Shown here piece after piece: positions 1-5,272 of a DNA stretch of 11,947 nucleotides. The translations under genes were made by a program, and so were the position numbers. The DNA comes from an uncultured Actinoplanes sp. Its GTDB lineage: Bacteria > Actinomycetota > Actinomycetes > Mycobacteriales > Micromonosporaceae. Under the pieces are notes generated by a model, which made no database searches, had not been told where the DNA came from, and worked only from the letters and a program-made list of their open reading frames with translations. Every line of letters starts with the position of its first letter. Position 1 is the stretch's first letter. The stretch is from positions 1-11,947 of the forward strand of contig NZ_CAKUCL010000229.1 of assembly GCF_934643405.1 (NCBI RefSeq), written 5' to 3'.

Positions 1-602
1 GACAGGACTGTTTTCACGACGGTGTCGGAGAACTCGTTGGCCCACTGGGCGGTCTGTTCGTAGCTGGACGGGATGGTCACCTGGACGGCTACCTCACGGT
101 CCATCGTGGTGAAGATGTCGGTGGCGGGATTGTCCTGCCCGTACCAGCAAACGCCGTTCATCTTCAGCATCGTGGCGTCCAGCGGAACGCAGCCCGGGTG
201 ACCGCCGTCGACGCGCTCGCACAGCGTCGGCTGGGGCACGCCGCACGACACGGTGATCGGCGGTTCCCCGTACGCGGCGTTCTGCTCCGGCCCGGCGCTC
301 ACCTTGCGGGCGGGCAGATTGCGTACGGCGCCGGGCAGTTGAGAGGTCACCGCGAGACACACCTGGGCCGTGCGCTCGGTCAGCTTCGGCGCGGCCATCC
401 GCACCGCCGTCGTCGGGACGGCCACCGGCCCGCTCGCCGTCGGGCCGGCCTCCGGCGCCGCCTTCCCGCTCGGGATGACCTGCCACACGATCAGGAGACC
501 GGCGATCACCGCGACCGGGATCGCGATCGCGGTGGCCCACAGCGCGGCCTTGCGCGTCGCCGGGTCCGGCTTGCGCACCGGCGGTTTCTCCAGGTCGACC
601 AT
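1..602 (-). CDS. DUF3515 family membrane-anchored protein (C-terminus cut off by window edge)
   Basis: The reverse strand is open from an ATG at 602-600 to the window edge, giving 200 codons with no stop. A short basic N-terminus (residues 1-20) is followed by one hydrophobic segment at about 21-42, so the rest should lie outside the membrane. A Pro/Ala/Thr-rich linker leads into a domain that resembles DUF3515: CLAVTSQLPGAV near 82, a NAAYGEPPITVSCGVP stretch near 108-123, and TMDREVAVQVTIPSSYEQ near 166-183. Function is unknown for the family. Five cysteines (82, 120, 128, 138, 152) fall in the exported part and could form disulfides. The start follows the stop of the Lrp-like gene by one base and has no Shine-Dalgarno of its own, which suggests translational coupling. 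The start is therefore inferred from the junction. Few residues are probably missing at the C-terminus. Confidence 0.85.
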   Translation of the reverse strand, partial: MVDLEKPPVRKPDPATRKAALWATAIAIPVAVIAGLLIVWQVIPSGKAAPEAGPTASGPVAVPTTAVRMAAPKLTERTAQVCLAVTSQLPGAVRNLPARKVSAGPEQNAAYGEPPITVSCGVPQPTLCERVDGGHPGCVPLDATMLKMNGVCWYGQDNPATDIFTTMDREVAVQVTIPSSYEQTAQWANEFSDTVVKTVL

Positions 603-603
603 G

Positions 604-837
604 TCAGAGATTTACCACGGAACAGGTCAGCGTCCGCATGATGCCCGGTACGTACTGGACTTTGCTCACAATGAGGCTGCCGAGATCGTCCACGGTGTGC
701 GATTCGGCGAGAACCACCACGTCGTACGGCCCGGTGACGGCGTCCACCCGCACCACGCCGGGGATTTTGCCGATCGAGGCGGCCACGTCATGAGCCTTTC
801 CGACCTCTGTTTGGATCAGGATGTATGCCTGGACCAC
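604..837 (-). CDS. Lrp/AsnC ligand-binding domain protein (stand-alone RAM domain, 77 aa)
   Basis: The protein starts VVQAYILIQTEVGKA and continues through IPGVVRVDAVTGPYDVVVLAE and IMRTLTCSVVNL. This is the compact alpha/beta RAM (AsnC ligand-binding) fold without the helix-turn-helix seen in full Lrp regulators. Such domains oligomerise and bind small ligands such as amino acids; a DNA-independent role is inferred. The frame is open up to an ATG-like start at 915, but the added 26 residues look unlike the family. The GTG at 837-835 is preferred because AGGAG lies 7 bases upstream (849-845) and the protein then begins where homologues do. It is divergent from thiL, with 98 bases between, and probably cotranscribed with the downstream DUF3515 gene. 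The family assignment is solid; the ligand is unknown. Confidence 0.88.
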   Translation of the reverse strand: MVQAYILIQTEVGKAHDVAASIGKIPGVVRVDAVTGPYDVVVLAESHTVDDLGSLIVSKVQYVPGIMRTLTCSVVNL

Positions 838-844
838 GATCCGA

Positions 845-849
845 CTCCT
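845..849 (-). promoter_or_regulatory. Ribosome binding site that sets the Lrp-like start
   Basis: AGGAG on the reverse strand, 7 bases before the GTG at 837. It supports the 77-residue form over the longer open frame that starts at 915. Confidence 0.75.
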
Positions 850-881
850 ATCCACCTCCGGCTTCAACCCGAACGTGAAAC

Positions 882-888
882 TACCGTA
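882..888. promoter_or_regulatory. Possible overlapping -10 elements in the Lrp-like/thiL divergent region
   Basis: The plus strand reads TACCGT (882-887) and the minus strand reads TACGGT (888-883), both fitting the actinobacterial TANNNT -10 form. They would give 5' leaders of roughly 40 bases on each side, and both genes have Shine-Dalgarno sequences. I found no convincing -35 element on either strand, so this is only a candidate shared promoter. Confidence 0.25.
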
Positions 889-935
889 CAAATCCGCTTC
901 GCAGCGGGACACCAACCCTACGAAAGGTCGCGCAC

Positions 936-1874
936 GTGAGCATTGCCGAGGCCGGCGAGTTCGGGCTCATCAGCCGGATCGTCGCGCGGCTGGGCACCGG
1001 GCAGTCCACCCTGCTCGGCCCCGGCGACGACGCGGCGGTGGTCGCCGCACCCGACAAACGGGTGGTGGCCTCGACCGATGTCCTGGTGGAGGGCCGCCAC
1101 TTCCGGCGCGACTGGGCCGGCCCGACCGATATCGGTCATCGTGCGGCGGCTGCCAATCTGGCCGACATAGCGGCGATGGGCGCGGTGCCGACGGCTCTGC
1201 TGGTGGCGCTCTGCGCGCCGACCGATCTCGACGTCGCCTGGGCCGAGGATCTCGCGGCGGGCTTGTCCGCGGAGGCGTCCTCGGTCGGCGCCGGCGTGGT
1301 GGGCGGTGACATGTCCGCGAGCCCCACGCTCACGATCGCGGTCACGGCTCTCGGCGACCTTCAAGGGCGGGCTCCGGTCGTACGGTCGGGGGCGCAGCCC
1401 GGTGATGTCATCGCACTCGCCGGTCGTACGGGCTACGCCGCGGCTGGATACACCGTGCTGTCCCGCGGTTTCCGCACCCCCAAGGCTCTCGTCGAGGCCT
1501 ATCGGCGGCCTTTCGTCCCGTACGGGGCGGGTCCCGCGGCGGCTTCGGCCGGTGCGACGGCGATGATCGACGTCTCGGACGGGCTGTTGCAGGACCTGGG
1601 TCACATCGCGACGGACAGCGTCGTCGGGGTGGACGTGCACACCGACGCGTTCCAGGTGCCGGATCAGATGCGGGACGCCGCCACGGCGCTCGGAGTGGAC
1701 CCGTACCATTGGCTCCTCGCCGGAGGCGACGACCACGCGCTCGTCGCGACCTTCCCGCCCGCGGTGACGCTGCCGCCGGAGTTCCGGGTGATCGGCGTGG
1801 TGCACGAGGGCACCGGCGTGACGGTCGATCGCAAGCCGTGGACCGGGGGCATGGGCTGGGACCATTTCCGCTGA
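936..1874 (+). CDS. thiL: Thiamine-monophosphate kinase ThiL
   Basis: ThiL phosphorylates thiamine monophosphate to thiamine diphosphate with ATP, the last step of cofactor synthesis, in the cytoplasm. The 312-residue product has the family length and motifs. These are GPGDDAAVV (28-36) and STDVLVEGRHF (46-56) for Mg-ATP and substrate, GHRAAAANLADIAAMGA (67-83), GGDMSAS (123-129), SGAQPGDVIALAGRTG (151-166), IDVSDGLLQDLGHIA (211-225) and the late LLAGGDDHALV (260-270), a variant of the common GGEDYEL motif. The start is GTG at 936, with GAAAGG at 922-927 eight bases upstream. It is divergent from the Lrp-like gene and followed after 15 bases by a GNAT gene. No TPP riboswitch fits in the short upstream region. 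Confidence 0.97.
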   Translation: MSIAEAGEFGLISRIVARLGTGQSTLLGPGDDAAVVAAPDKRVVASTDVLVEGRHFRRDWAGPTDIGHRAAAANLADIAAMGAVPTALLVALCAPTDLDVAWAEDLAAGLSAEASSVGAGVVGGDMSASPTLTIAVTALGDLQGRAPVVRSGAQPGDVIALAGRTGYAAAGYTVLSRGFRTPKALVEAYRRPFVPYGAGPAAASAGATAMIDVSDGLLQDLGHIATDSVVGVDVHTDAFQVPDQMRDAATALGVDPYHWLLAGGDDHALVATFPPAVTLPPEFRVIGVVHEGTGVTVDRKPWTGGMGWDHFR

Positions 1875-1876
1875 CC

Positions 1877-1882
1877 TAGATT
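1877..1882 (+). promoter_or_regulatory. Candidate -10 element for a leaderless GNAT transcript
   Basis: TAGATT lies just after the thiL stop (1872-1874) and 7 bases before the GTG at 1890. That spacing would put the transcription start on or next to the start codon. No good -35 or Shine-Dalgarno is visible. It may allow the GNAT gene to be expressed apart from thiL. Confidence 0.45.
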
Positions 1883-1889
1883 CGATGGC

Positions 1890-2348
1890 GTGCAGGACAT
1901 GAAGATCAGACAGGCTGACATCACCGAGCCGGCCGTGCGGTCGCTGCTCGGTGAGGTGATGGACGAGCTCTCCCGCCGGTACGGGGGAAGCGGTGACGAC
2001 ACCCCGATCGGCGAGACCGATTTCACGCCGCCGGACGGCTACTTCTTCGTGGCCGACGACGGTGAGCGCCTGATCGGGTGTGCGGGCTGGCGCCGGCACG
2101 GCAACGACGCGGAGCTGAAGCGGATGTTCACCATCGCCGCGGCCCGGGGCCGCGGGGTGGCTCGTCGCCTGCTGGCCCACGTGGAGGAGTCGGCCCGGTC
2201 CGCGGGCTGCTACCGGCTGATCCTCGAGACCGGCGACAAGCAGCCCGAGGCGATCGCGCTGTACAAGTCGGCCGGCTACGACCGGATCGAGGACTTCGGC
2301 TACTACGCCGGCGAGGAGGGCGTGCTCTCCTTCGCCAAGCCCCTGTAG
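1890..2348 (+). CDS. GNAT family N-acetyltransferase (152 aa)
   Basis: A single GNAT domain, which transfers an acetyl group from acetyl-CoA to an amine; the substrate cannot be told from sequence. The fold can be followed: FFVADDGERLIGCAGWRRHG (52-71) for beta strands 2 and 3, AELKRMFTIAAARGRGVARRLL (74-95) with the R/G-rich acetyl-CoA loop RGRGVA at 86-91, then YRLILETGDKQPEAIALYKSAGY (108-130), where the LYKSAGY helix end is typical. The start is uncertain: GTG at 1890 (possibly leaderless) or ATG at 1899, which has AGGAC too close upstream. The gene lies between thiL and rpmB, where some mycobacteria have ung instead. A hairpin at 2352-2369 follows the stop. Confidence 0.9.
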   Translation: MQDMKIRQADITEPAVRSLLGEVMDELSRRYGGSGDDTPIGETDFTPPDGYFFVADDGERLIGCAGWRRHGNDAELKRMFTIAAARGRGVARRLLAHVEESARSAGCYRLILETGDKQPEAIALYKSAGYDRIEDFGYYAGEEGVLSFAKPL

Positions 2349-2351
2349 AAA

Positions 2352-2369
2352 GCCCGGCCCACGCCGGGC
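2352..2369 (+). terminator. Hairpin after the GNAT gene
   Basis: A perfect 7-bp stem (GCCCGGC / GCCGGGC) with a CCAC loop begins 4 bases after the GNAT stop codon. It lacks a T-tract, as is common for actinobacterial terminators. It probably ends the thiL-GNAT transcript. Confidence 0.55.
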
Positions 2370-2388
2370 CCTGCCCGCAGACACGCTC

Positions 2389-2415
2389 AGCCGCCGGGCC
2401 ATGGACCCGGCGGCT
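2389..2415. terminator. Strong 10-bp hairpin between convergent GNAT and rpmB
   Basis: AGCCGCCGGG (2389-2398) pairs perfectly with CCCGGCGGCT (2406-2415) around a 7-base loop. It lies 22 bases past the rpmB stop and 40 past the GNAT stop, so it can act on both converging transcripts. There is no T-tract on either strand. Confidence 0.6.
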
Positions 2416-2437
2416 GGATGTCAGAGCGAGCGGAAGC

Positions 2438-2629
2438 TCAGGCGCGGACGACCTTGCCGGCCTTGATGCACGAGGTGCAGACCTGGAGCTTCTTGGTCGT
2501 GCCGCCACCGGCCGGAGTGCGCACCGACTGGATGTTCGGGTTCCAGCGGCGGTTGGTCCGCCGGTGCGAGTGGGACACGTTGTGGCCGAAGCCCGGTCCC
2601 TTGCCGCAGATCTCGCACACGCTAGCCAC
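2438..2629 (-). CDS. rpmB: 50S ribosomal protein L28, zinc-binding (C+) type
   Basis: L28 is a small protein of the large ribosomal subunit. The 63-residue product shows MASVCEICGKGPGFGHNVSH at the N-terminus, the basic SHRRTNRRWNPNIQ stretch, and CTSCIKAGKV near the C-terminus. Four cysteines (5, 8, 51, 54) in two CxxC pairs form the zinc site of the C+ type. Actinobacteria often carry a second, cysteine-free L28 under Zur control; none is visible here. The GTG at 2629 has AGGAG at 2640-2636, six bases upstream. The gene is monocistronic and faces against its neighbours. Confidence 0.97.
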   Translation of the reverse strand: MASVCEICGKGPGFGHNVSHSHRRTNRRWNPNIQSVRTPAGGGTTKKLQVCTSCIKAGKVVRA

Positions 2630-2709
2630 GGGATACTCCTGGGTTTGATCGACTGGGTGTTACCGAAACTTGAAAGCGCCCAGCGAACATCGCCGCAGGC
2701 AACCCGGCA

Positions 2710-2740
2710 AGGTTACCCGATACCACGGCGCGGCGGCCAA
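2710..2740 (-). promoter_or_regulatory. Weak rpmB promoter candidate
   Basis: On the reverse strand TTGGCC (2740-2735) and TAACCT (2715-2710) are separated by 19 bases, longer than the ideal 17. This would give a leader of about 75 bases. It is the best match I see between rpmB and the next gene, but it is weak. I saw no Zur-like inverted repeat in this 171-base gap. Confidence 0.25.
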
Positions 2741-2788
2741 TCGGCCCCGGTCAGGGTGCGGTCCCCGGAGATTGTCGGTGGCGGTTAG

Positions 2789-2794
2789 TACGAT
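2789..2794 (+). promoter_or_regulatory. Candidate -10 element for the leaderless FakA-like gene
   Basis: TACGAT ends 6 bases before the GTG at 2801, and no Shine-Dalgarno precedes that GTG. The spacing fits a transcript that begins at the start codon. The -35 region is not recognisable. Confidence 0.5.
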
Positions 2795-2800
2795 TTTCGC

Positions 2801-5272
2801 GTGCTCGAGACCTTGGACGCCGCCGCGGTACGCCGCTGGTGCGGTGGTGGGCTCGAAGCGCTCCGGGCCCATCAGCGCGAGATCGACGAACTGAACGTCT
2901 ACCCGGTCCCCGACGGCGACACCGGCACCAACCTGGTGCTCACCCTCGCGTCGGCGCACGAGGCACTGGAGACCTTCGAGGCGATCGAGAGCCTGGACTG
3001 GCCGGCCCCCGCCCGCGAGGACTCGACGCCCCTGGGCCGGGCGATGCGCCGGATGGCTCGCGGGGCGCTGCTCGGCGCCCGGGGCAACTCGGGCGTCATC
3101 GTCTCGCAGATCCTCCGCGGCATGGCCGACAGCCTGGCCGGCTCGGTCGCGGTCCGCGGCGGCGAGCTGGCGAGGGCGTTGAGGTCGGCGTCCGAGGCGG
3201 CGTACGCGGCGGTGGCCCGCCCGGTGGAGGGCACCGTCCTGTCGGTGGCGGCCGCCGCGGCCGAGGGCGCCGGCCGCATCAGGTCCGACGACTTGCTGGC
3301 GGTCGCCCGCGAGGCGGCAAGGTCGGCGTCGGAGGCCTTGGCCCGCACCCCGCAGCAGCTCCCGGTCCTGGCGAGGGCCGGAGTGGTCGACGCCGGAGGC
3401 CGAGGCCTGTGCCTGCTGCTGGACGCCTTGGTGGACGCCCTGACCCCCCGAACAGACGGCCGAAGCGCGCCCGACGCCGCGGCGGGCGCTTCGCTGGCAC
3501 CCCTCGACGGTCCCCGTGCGGCATCGTCATCCGCCGTGCGCGCGCCCGACGGCACGGCTCCCGCCGATCGCTCGCCGTCCGGCGACGGGCCGGCTTCCCG
3601 CTCGGCGCCGGGCGAGGGTTCAGCGTTCCTGCCCGGATCGGCTTCCGCCGACCGCTCGGCGTCGGATGAGGCCCCGGCGTTTCCTTCCGGTCTGGTGTCG
3701 GCCGACCGTTCGGCGTCGGCCGACCGCCCGGCTTCGGGCGACCGCCCGGCTTCCGCCGACCGCCTGGCTTCGGGCGACCGCCCGGCTTCCGCCGACCGCC
3801 TGGCTTCGGGCGACCGCCCGGCTTCCGCCGGCCGGCTGGCATTTTCCTCTGGCTCGGCCTCGGCCGACCACCTCGCTTCCGGTGACCGCCTAACCCAAGC
3901 TGATCTCCCTGCCGCCCATGCTCTCGGTCTCGCTGGAACGGACAAACCCGATATGTCCATTGAAGCGGGTGGGACCGTGGGAGTCTCGGGCGCGGTGGGG
4001 GACTCGAGTGGAGTAACGCGTTCGGGCGCGGCTGGAGCCGGTGTGGCCGGCGCGGCTGGTGGCGAGGTGCTGGGCGCGGCTGGTGGCGAGGCGATGCGCG
4101 CCGCTGGTGCCCAGGTGCTGGGCGGGGCTGGTGCCCAGGTGCTGGGCGCGGCTGGTGGCGAGGCGATGCGCGCGGCTGGTGCCCAGGTGCTGGGCGCGGA
4201 TGGTGGCGAGGTGCTGGGCCCGGCCGGAGCCAGCGTGGTGAACGCCGGCGGGGCGGCGGCGGTGGGGGTGGGCGGTAGTGAGGGCGGCTCCGGGTACGAG
4301 GTGCAATATCTGCTCGATGCGCCGGCGCCCGCCGTTGAGCGGCTGCGCTCCGAGCTGGAGGCGCTCGGGGACTCGCTGGTGGTCGTCGGGAGCGGGGACG
4401 CCGGGGTCGCCACCTGGAATGTCCACGTTCATGTGCCGGCCGCCGGGATCGGGCCGGCCCTGGAGGCTGGGATCGAGGCTGGACGGCCGCATCGCATCAG
4501 CGTGACGCCGCTCGAGCAGGCCGAGCACGCGCCGGACGTCCATCGGCTGCTCGCGGGCGGCCATCGCGACTGGATGCACGACGGTGGCCGGGACGAGCGC
4601 GGGGTAGCCGCGGGGGACCCGGGGAGTCGCGGGGCCGTCGTCGTCGCGGCGGGGGACGGGCTCACCGCGATCTTCGCCGCCGAAGGGGCCACCGTCGTCG
4701 GGCGCAATCCGTCGACGCGGGAGATGCTCGAGGCCATCCGGGCCACCGGGGCGGACGCCGTCGTGCTGCTGCCCAACGACGCCAACACGCACGCCGTCGC
4801 CAGCTCCGCGGCGCGGGAGGCGGAGGCCATGGGCGTACGGGTGAGTGTCGTCCCCACCCGCTCGCCCGTTCAGGCCCTGGCCGCCCTCGCCGTGCGCGAC
4901 GCCGGCCGGCCGTTCAGCGACGACGTCATCGGGATGGCCGAAGCCGCGGGCGCCTGCCGGTACGGCGAGGTCTGCACCGCCCAGCGCGACTCGCTCACCG
5001 TCGCCGGGCCGTGCCGGGCCGGGGATCTGCTCGGCCTCGTCGACGGGGAGGTGCACCTGATCGGCAGCGATCTCGCCGAGGTCAGCAAGCGGCTGGTCGA
5101 CCGGATGCTGGGCGGTGGCGGCGAGCTGGCCACCGTCGTGCTCGGAGCCGACGCCCCGGCCGACCTCGAGAACACGCTGACCCGGCACGTCACGCAAGCC
5201 TGGCCCTTCGTCGAGCTGCAGTGCTACGCCGGCGGGCAGCCGCGTTACCACCTGTTGGTTGGAGTCGAATGA
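2801..5272 (+). CDS. FakA-like DhaL/DAK2 domain protein with a ~280-residue repetitive insertion
   Basis: An 823-residue protein with the FakA (fatty acid kinase) domain order. The N-terminal DhaL/DAK2 kinase domain (about 1-215) has the Mg-ATP motif NVYPVPDGDTGTN (32-44, D38 and D40), GARGNSGVIVSQILRG (92-107), PVEGTVLSVA (141-150) and ARAGVVDAGGRGL (191-203). The middle domain (about 499-575) contains LGDSLVVVGSGDAG and NVHVHVP. A DegV-like C-terminal domain begins near 612 and runs to the end. FakA phosphorylates fatty acids held by FakB partners; no FakB is present here, so that role is inferred. FakA proteins are usually near 550 residues. The excess is a low-complexity segment (about 218-497) with two tandem repeat arrays, probably disordered. 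The GTG start has no Shine-Dalgarno and looks leaderless. The stop overlaps the recG ATG. Confidence 0.88.
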   Translation: MLETLDAAAVRRWCGGGLEALRAHQREIDELNVYPVPDGDTGTNLVLTLASAHEALETFEAIESLDWPAPAREDSTPLGRAMRRMARGALLGARGNSGVIVSQILRGMADSLAGSVAVRGGELARALRSASEAAYAAVARPVEGTVLSVAAAAAEGAGRIRSDDLLAVAREAARSASEALARTPQQLPVLARAGVVDAGGRGLCLLLDALVDALTPRTDGRSAPDAAAGASLAPLDGPRAASSSAVRAPDGTAPADRSPSGDGPASRSAPGEGSAFLPGSASADRSASDEAPAFPSGLVSADRSASADRPASGDRPASADRLASGDRPASADRLASGDRPASAGRLAFSSGSASADHLASGDRLTQADLPAAHALGLAGTDKPDMSIEAGGTVGVSGAVGDSSGVTRSGAAGAGVAGAAGGEVLGAAGGEAMRAAGAQVLGGAGAQVLGAAGGEAMRAAGAQVLGADGGEVLGPAGASVVNAGGAAAVGVGGSEGGSGYEVQYLLDAPAPAVERLRSELEALGDSLVVVGSGDAGVATWNVHVHVPAAGIGPALEAGIEAGRPHRISVTPLEQAEHAPDVHRLLAGGHRDWMHDGGRDERGVAAGDPGSRGAVVVAAGDGLTAIFAAEGATVVGRNPSTREMLEAIRATGADAVVLLPNDANTHAVASSAAREAEAMGVRVSVVPTRSPVQALAALAVRDAGRPFSDDVIGMAEAAGACRYGEVCTAQRDSLTVAGPCRAGDLLGLVDGEVHLIGSDLAEVSKRLVDRMLGGGGELATVVLGADAPADLENTLTRHVTQAWPFVELQCYAGGQPRYHLLVGVE
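3730..3837 (+). repeat. 36-bp in-frame tandem repeat inside the FakA-like gene
   Basis: Three head-to-tail 36-bp units start at 3730, 3766 and 3802. The first two are identical and the third differs only near its 3' end. Each encodes 12 residues of the form ASGDRPASADRL. Degenerate copies of the A/S-D-R-x-A-S motif extend upstream to about 3540 and downstream to about 3890. The unit is a multiple of three, so copy-number change would not shift the frame. Confidence 0.93.
4052..4243 (+). repeat. 24-bp in-frame tandem repeat inside the FakA-like gene
   Basis: Eight consecutive 24-bp units each encode 8 residues of the form AAGGEVLG, AAGGEAMR or AAGAQVLG; the last unit is diverged. The order of variants (units 2-3 matching units 5-6) suggests duplication of larger blocks. 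It is Gly/Ala-rich and G-rich on the plus strand, quite unlike the 36-bp array upstream. Confidence 0.93.

Noticed and set aside
838..915. Longer N-terminus of the Lrp-like protein from 915
   Set aside because: The extra 26 residues do not match the family, and a strong AGGAG precedes the internal GTG at 837.
838..935. TPP riboswitch before thiL
   Set aside because: Only 98 bases separate the divergent genes and no thi-box-like sequence is visible; ThiL is also not usually a riboswitch target in this setting.
918..2402. A 494-codon open frame on the minus strand opposite thiL and the GNAT gene
   Set aside because: Its translation is Arg/Gly/His-rich with no recognisable domain, and the plus strand carries two well-matched families. 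It is a high-GC shadow frame.
2702..2720. Imperfect inverted repeat GGCAACC...GGTTACC upstream of rpmB as a Zur operator
   Set aside because: It has a mismatch, does not resemble the Zur box, and a zinc-binding L28 would not be expected to be Zur-repressed.
3730..3837. A 36-bp repeat resembling a CRISPR array
   Set aside because: The copies are head-to-tail with no spacers, in frame with a coding gene, and there are no cas genes.
2899..5251. Long minus-strand open frames (504 and 453 codons) opposite the FakA-like gene
   Set aside because: They mirror the tandem repeats and GC-rich codons of the real gene, have no family-like motifs, and start inside it.
5011..5268. Extension of recG to an upstream start
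   Set aside because: It would overlap 87 codons of the FakA-like C-terminal domain in another frame with Arg-rich sequence; the ATG at 5269 gives the family N-terminus.
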